NCBI GenBank assembly: GCA_002506905.1 | Contig: DAYM01000005.1 | Span: 121,231 to 185,230, forward strand | Length of the DNA stretch: 64,000 bases | Direction: 5' to 3' | DNA from: Methanomassiliicoccaceae archaeon UBA328 | Lineage (GTDB): Archaea > Thermoplasmatota > Thermoplasmata > Methanomassiliicoccales > Methanomethylophilaceae | Shown: positions 18,860 to 26,449 of the stretch, one piece after another | Position numbering within the stretch: the first letter of the stretch is position 1 | Layout: each line of letters opens with the position of its first letter | The notes under the pieces: model-generated | What the model saw: the letters and a program-made list of their open reading frames with translations, nothing else | Database searches by the model: none | Told to the model about the DNA's origin: nothing | Made by a program: the position numbers and the translations under genes

Positions 18860-19435
18860 ATGAAAGTATATGTCGTTGACAACGGAGGTCAGTGGACCCA
18901 CCGTGAATGGCGCGTTCTGAAATACCTGAAGGTCGAGACCAAGATCGTACCGAACAACACACCGTTCGACGATCTCAAAGACCTTGACGGATTGGTATTG
19001 TCCGGAGGGGCACCCCGTGTGGCTACCGACGCGAATCTCATGGGAAACAACGGCGTATATTTGGAAAGGGCGGAGTATCCGATCATGGGGATCTGCGCGG
19101 GAATGCAGTTCCTGTCAGAATTCTTCGGCGGACAGCTCGGTCCGAGCGAAGTGCCCGAATTCGGCCACGTCGGTCTGAAGGTCCTCGATCACGATGATCT
19201 TTTCAAGGGACTTCCGGACGAGTTCAATGTCTGGGCATCCCACAACGATGAGGTCAAGAAGGTCCCCGAAGGATTCAAGGTCACGGCCACATCGCCTACG
19301 TGTCCCGTAGAAGGGGTAACATGTCTTACCCGTCCGATATTCGGTGTGCAGTTCCATCCTGAGGTGGAGAACACGGAGAACGGACCTCAGATATTCCAGA
19401 ACTTCCTGGACATCATAGAGAAACACGATTATTGA
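18860..19435 (+). CDS. guaAA: GMP synthase subunit A (glutamine amidotransferase)
   Basis: A 191-residue class I glutamine amidotransferase that gives ammonia to the ATP-PPase subunit. The nucleophile Cys is in MGICAGMQFL (about residue 77), and the His-Glu pair is in FHPEVENTENG. I start at ATG 18860 (MKVYVVDNGGQWTH); the preceding TTG would add one residue. The TATA box is about 21-29 nt upstream, so the transcript is nearly leaderless. Confidence 0.94.
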   Translation: MKVYVVDNGGQWTHREWRVLKYLKVETKIVPNNTPFDDLKDLDGLVLSGGAPRVATDANLMGNNGVYLERAEYPIMGICAGMQFLSEFFGGQLGPSEVPEFGHVGLKVLDHDDLFKGLPDEFNVWASHNDEVKKVPEGFKVTATSPTCPVEGVTCLTRPIFGVQFHPEVENTENGPQIFQNFLDIIEKHDY

Positions 19436-19445
19436 AGCAATGGAA

Positions 19446-19468
19446 GGTGCACGCGGTATACGTGCACC
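19446..19468. terminator. Bidirectional stem-loop between convergent genes
   Basis: GGTGCACG-N7-CGTGCACC is a perfect 8-bp stem, extended by GGAA/TTCC on the flanks, located between the convergent GMP synthase subunit A and UPF0147 genes. It could end both transcripts. Confidence 0.5.
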
Positions 19469-19487
19469 GTTCCGTAAAATTTGTAAA

Positions 19488-19745
19488 TCAGTTTTTAGAC
19501 TGCCCGATGACTTCGAGCTGGCTCATGATGTTGTATATCAATGTCCTGCCGTGCATGGGTATGTTGGGATCGTTGGCGAGATCGTCTAAGATAGACAGTG
19601 CTCCGCCTGCGCGGACATCGATAGGCTCTTTTCCCATGAGTTTTGTTTTGGCGTCCGCCGCTCCTTTTCTGATGTTCCTGGGGACCGATGTGTCCTCTGC
19701 CAGCATATCCAATGCATCTGCTACCTGTCTGATCTTATCTGCCAT
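19488..19745 (-). CDS. UPF0147 family protein
   Basis: An 85-residue archaeal protein of the UPF0147 family, all-helical and of unknown function. The start is taken at ATG 19745, preceded by GGTGAT; the frame is open 12 bp further. Conserved stretches are AEDTSVPRNIRKGAADAK and NDPNIPMHGRTLIY. It follows a 54-residue ORF by 12 bp, and both probably share a promoter at about 19965. Confidence 0.85.
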   Translation of the reverse strand: MADKIRQVADALDMLAEDTSVPRNIRKGAADAKTKLMGKEPIDVRAGGALSILDDLANDPNIPMHGRTLIYNIMSQLEVIGQSKN

Positions 19746-19757
19746 ATTAATCACCAC

Positions 19758-19922
19758 TCAGATCGTTTCGAACTCTTCCTGGAGGTCGCTGACGAGCTGT
19801 TCCAAGACCTCTTCGAAGTTGGGGGATTTGTATTCTCTGACACCGCCGAGATCGCTCTGAATCCTAGCGACGATATTATTATTTTCTTTGACCAATTCAA
19901 CATTACACAAAATCTCTTCCAT
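19758..19922 (-). CDS. Small acidic protein, 54 residues
   Basis: A short ORF upstream of the UPF0147 gene. It begins MEEILCNVELVKEN, is acidic, and ends in a helix (FEEVLEQLVSDLQEEFETI). GGGGTGAAAG lies 3 nt before the ATG, a strong ribosome-binding site, and the minus-strand TATA-like run AATATATATAC stands about 45 nt upstream. The good initiation signals, its spacing to UPF0147 (12 bp), and codon use like its neighbours argue that it is real. I do not know its function. Confidence 0.7.
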   Translation of the reverse strand: MEEILCNVELVKENNNIVARIQSDLGGVREYKSPNFEEVLEQLVSDLQEEFETI

Positions 19923-20049
19923 GACTTTCACCCCGGAGATTACACGTTCCGAATCGGTAACTTGTATATATATTTCCCTCCTAAATATTTTTTAAAAATT
20001 CGTTTTTGCATTGAATATTGAAATCCGAGGCGCAAACTTTACCGTAACC

Positions 20050-20159
20050 TTTATAATAGGCATCCTTTTTAGGGAGAGTACTCAAGTGTTGCCCTCTAGT
20101 GGTAACGCAAGAGACAAAAAACGTCCCGCATTCACATGCTGGACAGTGGAAGGAGTAAC
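20050..20159 (+). promoter_or_regulatory. Promoter and structured leader of secE-spt5-rpl11
   Basis: TTTATAATA (20050-20058) is a TATA box about 100 nt before the secE ATG, so the leader is about 75-80 nt. It contains a strong stem GTGTTGCC-N7-GGTAACGC (20086-20108, with wobble pairs) preceded by the palindrome GAGTACTC. A long leader is unusual here, where most genes are nearly leaderless, and suggests control at the RNA level. Confidence 0.5.
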
Positions 20160-20381
20160 ATGAGCATAGAGAACAAAGCGGAGGATTTCCAGAGCAATGT
20201 CGAATCCAAAGTCGGCGGCCTCGGCAAGGGAAAATACGGAAGGATCCTCAAGATGGCCCGTACGCCTACCAGGGAAGAGTACAAGAAGACATGCTATATC
20301 GCAGCACTCGGTATGCTGATCCTCGGTGCGGTCGGATTCGCAATCTACTGGCTTATGATCTATCTTCCCAACTATTTCTGA
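20160..20381 (+). CDS. secE: Preprotein translocase subunit SecE (Sec61 gamma)
   Basis: A 73-residue SecE/Sec61-gamma, the clamp helix of the SecYE protein-conducting channel. An amphipathic helix (about 30-45, with ARTPTREEYKK) precedes one membrane span (about 48-70). I use ATG 20160, with GGAGTAAC just before it; an ATG at 20136 would add 8 residues and lacks a site. It heads the secE-spt5-L11 operon, the standard archaeal order. Confidence 0.92.
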   Translation: MSIENKAEDFQSNVESKVGGLGKGKYGRILKMARTPTREEYKKTCYIAALGMLILGAVGFAIYWLMIYLPNYF

Positions 20382-20397
20382 ACGGAGTGTTTGAAAG

Positions 20398-21213
20398 ATG
20401 TCCGATAATATGGCAGACGGTGCAGTCCTGAACGGTGAATCCGGTCAGAAGGACGTGCACACGGGAGGGTTGGTCTCATGGGAGTTCCAGCTTAGCGCTG
20501 ATTCGAATGAGGCGAAGCTCTTTCTCGAGATCACAACAGGCCCCGACGCGGACAGCGCTCCCGAGTGGGATGTTACTCTCAAATCTTCGAACGAAGAACT
20601 GTGGAATAACAGCCGCAGTAAGAGGGAGGTCGATGTAGACCTTCCCGGAAACAAGGCCAAGATCCTTAAGATCGAGGTCATTTGCCCGAAAGGAGCAAGG
20701 TATGACGACGAGGTTGTCATCGGTGTGAGCACCGGATCATCTTCCCTTTCGTTCACAGCAGTGGCAAAGCAATCAATCATGGTACTTAAGACTCAGATCG
20801 ACCAGGAGAAAAGCGTCGCGGACAGTTTGATGTCCAAGGCCAACCTGGGCGAGAAGGATATCTACGCGATATTCGCACCCGCCGGTCTGAGAGGATACAT
20901 TTTCGTAGAGGGAATGAACACCGACCGTCTCCGTGAGAAGACGAGGGATATCAAGAAAGCGCGTTCCTTTGTGGACGGAGAGACGAGCATCGAGGAGATC
21001 AGTCATTATCTCGTGCCCGTGTCTGCGGTCGTAGGAATCGTCGAAGGTGACCTCGTTGAATTGGTCAACGGACCGTTCAAAGGAGAGATCGCAAGAGTAC
21101 AGCAGATCGACCAGAGCAAAGAGGAGATCACAGTCGAACTCGTCGAAGCAATGGTTCCGATCCCGGTCACGGTCAAAGGTGACAGCGTCAGGTTAATGGA
21201 AAAGGAGAGATGA
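20398..21213 (+). CDS. spt5: Transcription elongation factor Spt5 (NusG) with N-terminal extension
   Basis: A 271-residue Spt5. The NGN domain (about 126-205, containing IYAIFAPAGLRGYIFVEG) binds the RNA polymerase clamp with Spt4; the KOW domain (about 215-265) has GDLVELVNGPFKGEIARVQQID. Normal archaeal Spt5 is about 150 residues, so the first 120 residues are an extra domain. They are predicted mainly beta (LVSWEFQLSADSNEAKLFLEI, ILKIEVICP), like an immunoglobulin-type sandwich, with no signal peptide. The extra domain may bind another factor or nucleic acid (inference). Confidence 0.92.
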   Translation: MSDNMADGAVLNGESGQKDVHTGGLVSWEFQLSADSNEAKLFLEITTGPDADSAPEWDVTLKSSNEELWNNSRSKREVDVDLPGNKAKILKIEVICPKGARYDDEVVIGVSTGSSSLSFTAVAKQSIMVLKTQIDQEKSVADSLMSKANLGEKDIYAIFAPAGLRGYIFVEGMNTDRLREKTRDIKKARSFVDGETSIEEISHYLVPVSAVVGIVEGDLVELVNGPFKGEIARVQQIDQSKEEITVELVEAMVPIPVTVKGDSVRLMEKER

Positions 21214-21216
21214 ACA

Positions 21217-21693
21217 ATGGTAGATACTGTTGAGGCATTAGTAGATGGAGGCAGGGCCTCCGCAGGTCCGCCCCTCGGTCCGGCACTCGGACCCAAAGGA
21301 GTGAACATTGGACAGGTTATTGCGAAAATCAATGAGAGGACGAAGGCCTTCGACGGAATGAAAGTTCCTGTGAAGATCCTCATCAACGACGACAAGTCTT
21401 TCGACATCAAGGTCGGAACACCCCCTATGTCGGCACTCATCAAATCCGAACTCGGACTCGAGCACGGATCGAGCAACGCAAAATCGACAAAGGTCGCAGA
21501 CATGTCGATCCCCCAGGCGATCAAGATCGCAACGATGAAGCAGGACAGCCTTCTGGGAGCAACCCTCAAGGCACGTGTCAGCGAGGTCGCAGGAAACTGC
21601 GTTTCCGTCGGTGTGACCATCGATGGAAAGGACCCTAAGGTCTTCCAGAAAGACATTAAGGCCGGCGTCTACGACGATCAGCTCAAAGACTGA
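21217..21693 (+). CDS. rpl11: Large ribosomal subunit protein L11 (uL11)
   Basis: A 158-residue L11, part of the GTPase-associated stalk base, binding 23S rRNA near L10. The N-terminal GRASAGPPLGPALGP signature and the C-terminal RNA-binding half are present. It starts 3 bp after spt5 and ends the operon at a GC-rich terminator. In many archaea L1 follows directly; here two opposite-strand membrane genes intervene. Confidence 0.96.
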   Translation: MVDTVEALVDGGRASAGPPLGPALGPKGVNIGQVIAKINERTKAFDGMKVPVKILINDDKSFDIKVGTPPMSALIKSELGLEHGSSNAKSTKVADMSIPQAIKIATMKQDSLLGATLKARVSEVAGNCVSVGVTIDGKDPKVFQKDIKAGVYDDQLKD

Positions 21694-21707
21694 TCAATAA
21701 ACTTCAA

Positions 21708-21729
21708 GGGGGGCATGACCCCCCGTTTT
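21708..21729 (+). terminator. Terminator of secE-spt5-rpl11
   Basis: GGGGGG-N5-CCCCCC followed by GTTTT, 14 bp past the L11 stop codon. Confidence 0.65.
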
Positions 21730-21801
21730 GAAACACATGGGGTCTTCGCAAATCCTTTGTGTATGAACCGCCGGAGAAATATCTCCGTGCGGTTCTCACT
21801 T

Positions 21802-22482
21802 TCAATTCTTGTTATCTTCGGAATGATCGTCGATCTTCTTTCCGGAGTGTCTGCTGACATATCTTTCGAACATCGGGTGGATATGCATGGCATTCACGGT
21901 CTCTGCGATGTCGTGCTTCTTCAGAGAGAAGTGTGAGAACAATATGACGATGGCGGCACCTGCCGCATCGCATGTGAAGTCACGTATCGTGTCGAACGGA
22001 CTGTACTGCATATGAATTCCGAATGCCGCATCGGAAAAGATCTCGAAGACCTCCCATATGACGCTGAACGTCATAGTTATCAGGAAGATGTACACATGGA
22101 TCATCTTGGGTGTCGCATGCATCTCGCTGTCATGCATTTCGATGTACTGGACACCGTAGAATACTATCATGGCGACCACCGCAGACGATATTGTGTGCGT
22201 GACCGTATCCCACATGGGTACGAGGTCGTATCTCATCAGGAGCACGCCGTAAGCATGCAGGAACACGGCTATTTCGGCCATGATGATGAACGCCGTCGGC
22301 AGAGTGATCAACTTCAGCCTTCTGAGAAGTATCGGAACAAGGCAGAACAGTGCGCAGAACAATCCGGTCACGATCTCATAGGTCAGACGTCCGGAGGATG
22401 TGACCGCGGAGACGATCGTCATTCCGAGAAGTATCAGAGATGCTATGATACAGACGATATTCTGGACCTTTATGTCATTCAT
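21802..22482 (-). CDS. Multi-spanning membrane protein, YjdF/DUF2238-like
   Basis: A 226-residue integral membrane protein with about six hydrophobic segments and a charged C-terminal tail rich in His, Lys and Asp. The pairs WDTVTHT and FDTIRDFTCDAAGA recall the DUF2238/YjdF family, whose role is unknown; I hold this loosely. I use ATG 22482, which overlaps the stop of the upstream gene, rather than the longer 22527 start. It forms a two-gene unit with that upstream membrane protein. Confidence 0.72.
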   Translation of the reverse strand: MNDIKVQNIVCIIASLILLGMTIVSAVTSSGRLTYEIVTGLFCALFCLVPILLRRLKLITLPTAFIIMAEIAVFLHAYGVLLMRYDLVPMWDTVTHTISSAVVAMIVFYGVQYIEMHDSEMHATPKMIHVYIFLITMTFSVIWEVFEIFSDAAFGIHMQYSPFDTIRDFTCDAAGAAIVILFSHFSLKKHDIAETVNAMHIHPMFERYVSRHSGKKIDDHSEDNKN

Positions 22483-23107
22483 TGGAGTTACCTCCCGTGT
22501 ATGAAAGGAGGACCCTCCTGGGGACATTCTTCAGGTGGAACTTAAGGTACAAAGTATAGAATATCGAGAAGAAGAGTGTTATGGTCATCTGTTCCATGAG
22601 GTACCAATTGTAAATGAAATTAGAATGATCTGGGTCATTGAATACTGGGTAACCTTCGCAGTACATGAACAGGAAGATGTAGTATGCATACAATCCCGCA
22701 AGGGTGCATGCTATCAGCATAGAGTAGACAAGCATCCACCTTCTCGACATATCGGTCGTAAGGTGGTTGTTGATGTAGATGATCGTCATGTAGCTGTAGA
22801 TCATCATCGCCCATGCCTGAAGTACTATCGAGATCGGCCACAGGTCTGCGAACATCGAGAATCTGTTTCCGAGCGTGAATGCAAGGATGACGAAGGCCGC
22901 CAATACGAACGGCAGCGGCATCATGATCTTGCCGCAGTAGGAAGATCCCCAATCCTTGGTGAAATGGTGAGGTACAAGCAGGAAGCACAATCCGAATATC
23001 GATGTGAACACCCAAGTGAGGTCGTTCACATAGACGGCTGCGGCCACGCATAGCAATGCGAGTATTATCGATACTGCCATTATGTGCTCGGACATGCTGC
23101 TCTTCAT
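22475..23107 (-). CDS. Multi-spanning membrane protein of unknown function
   Basis: A 210-residue protein with about six hydrophobic segments and aromatic-rich loops (YCEGYPVFNDPDHSNFIYNWY). I do not recognise the family. It overlaps the following membrane-protein gene by 8 bp, so the two are coupled and may form a complex. Together they interrupt the L11-L1 ribosomal gene order. The start ATG at 23107 has further in-frame ATGs at residues 5 and 10. Confidence 0.68.
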   Translation of the reverse strand: MKSSMSEHIMAVSIILALLCVAAAVYVNDLTWVFTSIFGLCFLLVPHHFTKDWGSSYCGKIMMPLPFVLAAFVILAFTLGNRFSMFADLWPISIVLQAWAMMIYSYMTIIYINNHLTTDMSRRWMLVYSMLIACTLAGLYAYYIFLFMYCEGYPVFNDPDHSNFIYNWYLMEQMTITLFFSIFYTLYLKFHLKNVPRRVLLSYTGGNSNE

Positions 23108-23191
23108 AGGGCTCAGCCTGATTACACATACGGGCTATTTAAACGTACTACATAATTCAGTGACGGGAATGTGCGGAAAACAGGCTTAAGG

Positions 23192-23272
23192 TTTATATAC
23201 TACCCATTATTAGGAGGAGATGCTTGTAGGAGACCCCGCTAGGGATCGTTTGCACTACGAGGAGGAATTGTA
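23192..23272 (+). promoter_or_regulatory. Promoter and structured leader of the L1-L10-L12 operon
   Basis: TTTATATA (23192-23199) is the TATA box. Initiation about 25 nt later leaves a leader of about 50 nt that folds almost wholly: an outer GTAG/CTAC helix encloses a GACCCC-GCTA-GGGATC hairpin (23230-23246), just before the GAGGAGG ribosome-binding site. Archaeal L1 is known to repress its own mRNA by binding a mimic of its 23S rRNA site; this leader is the likely place (inference). Confidence 0.5.
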
Positions 23273-23911
23273 TTGGCAGAAAAACCAACCGTAATAGCCG
23301 TGCAGAAGGCACTTGAGAGTGCAAAGAAGCGCAATTTTACAGAAACGGTTGAGTTGGCTATCAATCTCAAAGACGTGGATCTTTCCATTCCTAAGAACCG
23401 TATCCAGGAGGATATCATTCTCCCCAACGGCCGCGGAAAGGATATTCACATCTGTGTGATTGGTGGTGGCGAATTAGCCTTGAAAGCCAAAGACGTTGCC
23501 GATCGTGTGATCACACCCGAGGAATTGGGAGCGATCGCCGATGACAAGAAACAGGCAAAGAAGATCGCGAATGACACCGATTACTTCATCGCCGAGGCGC
23601 CTATGATGGCCCTTGTCGGTAAGAGACTCGGTACTGTTCTCGGTCCTCGCGGAAAGATGCCTAAGCCCATACCCCCAGGAGTAGATCCTACCGGTATGAT
23701 TACCAACTTCCGCAAGTCTGTTACCGTCAGAACGAAAGACAGGAGAACTTTCCACGTTCCCGTCGGAACCGTTGAGATGGACGCAGAGAAGATCGCTGAA
23801 AACATCGATCTTATCCTGAAGCGTGTCGCCCTCCGTATGGAGAAAGGTGACCAGAACATTCAGTCTGCATACGTCAAGACGTCCATGGGACCGTCAGAGA
23901 GGATCATGTAA
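23273..23911 (+). CDS. rpl1: Large ribosomal subunit protein L1 (uL1)
   Basis: A 212-residue L1, the protein of the mobile stalk at the ribosomal E site, also a translational autorepressor in archaea. The GTVLGPRGKMPKP loop and the C-terminal SAYVKTSMGP are conserved. The start is TTG at 23273 (MAEKPTVIAV), with GAGGAGG at 23260-23266 as ribosome-binding site. It is first in the L1-L10-L12 operon. Confidence 0.96.
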   Translation: MAEKPTVIAVQKALESAKKRNFTETVELAINLKDVDLSIPKNRIQEDIILPNGRGKDIHICVIGGGELALKAKDVADRVITPEELGAIADDKKQAKKIANDTDYFIAEAPMMALVGKRLGTVLGPRGKMPKPIPPGVDPTGMITNFRKSVTVRTKDRRTFHVPVGTVEMDAEKIAENIDLILKRVALRMEKGDQNIQSAYVKTSMGPSERIM

Positions 23912-23922
23912 GGAGGTCTAAT

Positions 23923-24927
23923 ATGGCACACGTCGCAGCTTGGAAGAAGGACATCGTCAATGAATTGGTCCAGGACATGGTCGAGAGCCCCGTTGTTGCA
24001 GTCGTAGACATGCACGGAATTCCCGGTCAGCAGATCCAGTCCATGAGAGCCGGACTTCGCGCTCACGCCAAACTCAAGATGACCAAGAACAATCTTATGC
24101 TCTTGGCTCTCGAAGAGGCAGCAAAGCAGAAACCCGGAATCGAAGGACTTAAGGACGCCGTACACGGTCAGTGTGCTATCGTATCAACGGATATCGATCC
24201 GTTCAAGCTTTACAAGAAACTTGAGGCTACGATGACACCCGCTCCCGCAAAGCCCGGAGATATCGCACCCTGCGACATCACCGTGTTCAAGGGACCTACC
24301 CCGTTCGGACCCGGACCTATTATTGGTGACCTTCAGAAATTAGGCCTTCCTGCAGCAATTGATGCAGGAAAAATAGTGATCAAGAAGGATACAACACTCG
24401 TTAAGGAAGGCGAAGCCATCCCCGCGAATGTTGCAGCAATGCTCCCTAAGCTGGAGATCCTTCCGATGATCGTAGGAATGGACATGAGAGTCGCCTACGA
24501 GGACGGAACGATCTATCAGGCAGAGACATTGAACATACCTGAGGGTTACTATGAATCAATGTTCGCTACGGCTGTTCACAACGCTACCGCACTTGCAGTA
24601 GAGATCGGATTCCCGACAAAGGAAACCATCGGACTGCTTATCGGAAAGGCGTTCAGGGAGGCAATGGGCCTCTCGATAACGGCCGCGATACCGACCAAAG
24701 AGAACATAGACATTCTTCTTGCAAAGGCAGACTCACAGATGCTTGCCGTTGCATCAGCATCGGGATATACCAACGATGATATCGCCGCGAGGTTAAACTC
24801 CGCAGCGGCGGTAGCACCTGTTGCAGCAGCTCCCGCAGCTGAATCTGCACCCGCAGAAAAAGAAGAAGAAGACGAGCCTGTCAGCGAGGAAGAAGCCGCA
24901 GCTGGCATGAGCGCATTGTTCGGATGA
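23923..24927 (+). CDS. rpl10: Large ribosomal subunit protein L10 (P0)
   Basis: A 334-residue archaeal L10/P0, the base of the stalk. The rRNA-binding domain (1-100) is followed by an insertion typical of archaea and eukaryotes, helical L12-binding segments, and an Ala-rich hinge with the acidic stalk tail EEEAAAGMSALFG. This tail is shared with L12 and recruits GTPase factors. It lies 11 bp after L1. Confidence 0.95.
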   Translation: MAHVAAWKKDIVNELVQDMVESPVVAVVDMHGIPGQQIQSMRAGLRAHAKLKMTKNNLMLLALEEAAKQKPGIEGLKDAVHGQCAIVSTDIDPFKLYKKLEATMTPAPAKPGDIAPCDITVFKGPTPFGPGPIIGDLQKLGLPAAIDAGKIVIKKDTTLVKEGEAIPANVAAMLPKLEILPMIVGMDMRVAYEDGTIYQAETLNIPEGYYESMFATAVHNATALAVEIGFPTKETIGLLIGKAFREAMGLSITAAIPTKENIDILLAKADSQMLAVASASGYTNDDIAARLNSAAAVAPVAAAPAAESAPAEKEEEDEPVSEEEAAAGMSALFG

Positions 24928-24948
24928 TAAAATAAGGAGATGACATAA

Positions 24949-25260
24949 ATGGAGTACATTTACAGCGCAATGGTGCTTTACTCTGCTGGCAAAGAGATCA
25001 CAGAGGATGCAGTTACCGCAGTCCTGACCGCAGCCGGCGTCAACGTTGACGCAGGAAAGGTCAAGGCGCTGATCGCTTCGCTTGAGGGAGTCGACATTAA
25101 AGAGGCAATCGAGAATGCCTCTTTCGCCGCAGCCCCCGCAGCAGCCGCCGCACCCGCAGCAGCCGCAGCAGATGCCCCCGCCGCAAAGGCCGAAGAGCCC
25201 GAGGAAGAGGCAGTCAGCGAAGAAGAAGCAGCAGCCGGTCTCAGCGCACTGTTCGGATGA
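24949..25260 (+). CDS. rpl12: Large ribosomal subunit protein L12 (P1)
   Basis: A 103-residue archaeal L12/P1. The N-terminal dimerisation and L10-binding domain ([20 protein letters not shown]) is followed by an Ala/Pro hinge and the acidic tail ending [14 protein letters not shown]. It closes the operon; a T-rich run at 25300-25313 follows as a likely termination site. Confidence 0.95.
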   Translation: MEYIYSAMVLYSAGKEITEDAVTAVLTAAGVNVDAGKVKALIASLEGVDIKEAIENASFAAAPAAAAAPAAAAADAPAAKAEEPEEEAVSEEEAAAGLSALFG

Positions 25261-25299
25261 ACAGTCAGTTGGTTCAGACAACACAAACCTCTTACACAA

Positions 25300-25313
25300 A
25301 TTTTTTTATTTTG
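25300..25313 (+). terminator. T-rich termination tract after rpl12
   Basis: The plus strand reads ATTTTTTTATTTTG about 40 nt past the L12 stop. Oligo-U tracts alone end transcription in archaea. No stem precedes it. Confidence 0.5.
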
Positions 25314-25332
25314 AACGCCCTGTGATATTGTT

Positions 25333-25629
25333 ATGATTCCTACCGAGAGGGTCGCAGTCAGACTCACACCAGACACCGTCGCTGTGCTCGATACGCTCGT
25401 CAGATCGGGTGAATTCAGCAGCATGTCAGATGTCGTTATGGCCGCATTGAGGGAATTCATCGATTCCAGGTTCAAGGCAGAGGATATCCACAGGATCCTG
25501 GAAGACGCTTCTAAGAAGAAGGCAATAGATCCGGAATCATTGATAGCCCCTTCCGACACCGCAGATCTGGACGAGGCCATCAAGGCAGCGGTCAGCGGAT
25601 ATGTGCGTGACAGGATCGAACAGAGGTGA
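25333..25629 (+). CDS. Ribbon-helix-helix domain protein
   Basis: A 98-residue protein whose first 45 residues form a CopG-type ribbon-helix-helix (ERVAVRLTPDTVAVLDTLV, then SMSDVVMAALREFI). The remainder is acidic and helical. RHH proteins bind DNA as dimers. Its 3' end overlaps the start region of the FtsZ/tubulin-like gene, so the two are co-expressed; the pairing suggests either control of that gene or joint work in DNA segregation or division (inference). Confidence 0.8.
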   Translation: MIPTERVAVRLTPDTVAVLDTLVRSGEFSSMSDVVMAALREFIDSRFKAEDIHRILEDASKKKAIDPESLIAPSDTADLDEAIKAAVSGYVRDRIEQR

Positions 25630-26449
25630 GCCTCTGTCGGTCATTATTTTCGGATGCGGAGGTAGCGGTTGCAATATCGTCTCCGGATCCGGCGGTCTTC
25701 CGTCAGAGACGGTAAACGTATCTTCCGAAAAGATGCCGACGATACTTTTGGAACCGGGTCTGAAGGATTGCAGGGGGGATCCCGCGCTCGGATGGACGCT
25801 TGCATCGGAGAAGACAGACACGATAAAAGAGAGGATGTCCGGGTATTCCGACGTCATGGCGGTATGCGTTCTCGGAGGCGGTGTCGGGTCAGGATCGCTT
25901 TCGGTGATATTGAAATGTGCCAGATCCTTGAAACTCAGGTCGGTCGCGGTGGTCGGCCTGCCGTTCTCGTTCGAGACCGACAGGCGCGAGAAGGCGCTCG
26001 GTCAGCTCAACAACGTCATAAGGGCCGCGGACCGTACACTCATATTCGACATGGACCGCGCATTGGATGCCGTGGAAGAGCCCGATATTAAAGCCCTTCT
26101 GGAAAAGACGAACCGTCTGATGTGCGATGCGATGAAAAGGGTCTCCGAGATGATGGAGGGGCCGTTCCTCAGTCTGTTCACCGAAAAGGCATACACCGTA
26201 TCCTACGACGACTCGAAGGATCCGGAAAAGGCCGCAAAATACGGTATGATCAAAGGATTCACGGATTCGGATCCGTCGCACGGTAAGATCATCGTCAGCA
26301 CGGATTCGGAATTCACGGATGCCGATCATGATATGATCTGCGATGCGATATGCGATCAGACCGGCATCCTTCCGGAGATCGTCCCGAGAAAGAACGGGAC
26401 GGGTTACGGGATGATGGAATTCATTCCCATTGCTTACCGTTCTTTATGA
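25601..26449 (+). CDS. Divergent FtsZ/tubulin-superfamily protein
   Basis: A 282-residue protein with the tubulin-superfamily GTPase signs: SVIIFGCGGSGCNIV near residues 13-27 (FtsZ has GVGGAGGN), LGGGVGSGSLSVI (the GGGTGSG tubulin signature) and VVGLPFSFETDRREKALGQLNNVI, matching the FtsZ strand-helix after it, including an F-E pair. It lacks the T3 GLG-type loop and the C-terminal half is short and divergent, so nucleotide hydrolysis and polymerisation are uncertain. The start is ATG 25601 within the RHH gene, or GTG 25607. It is not the main cell-division FtsZ by sequence. It overlaps convergent trmJ by 29 bp. Confidence 0.78.
   Translation: MCVTGSNRGEPLSVIIFGCGGSGCNIVSGSGGLPSETVNVSSEKMPTILLEPGLKDCRGDPALGWTLASEKTDTIKERMSGYSDVMAVCVLGGGVGSGSLSVILKCARSLKLRSVAVVGLPFSFETDRREKALGQLNNVIRAADRTLIFDMDRALDAVEEPDIKALLEKTNRLMCDAMKRVSEMMEGPFLSLFTEKAYTVSYDDSKDPEKAAKYGMIKGFTDSDPSHGKIIVSTDSEFTDADHDMICDAICDQTGILPEIVPRKNGTGYGMMEFIPIAYRSL

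Noticed and set aside
20071..20115. GGGAGAGTACTCAAGTG... resembles tRNA D-arm text before secE.
   Set aside because: No T-arm or acceptor partner exists; the region is better explained as a hairpin leader of the secE operon.
24841..25260. Ala/Glu-rich repeats in L10 and L12 as a tandem repeat element.
   Set aside because: They are the normal hinge and acidic tail of archaeal stalk proteins.
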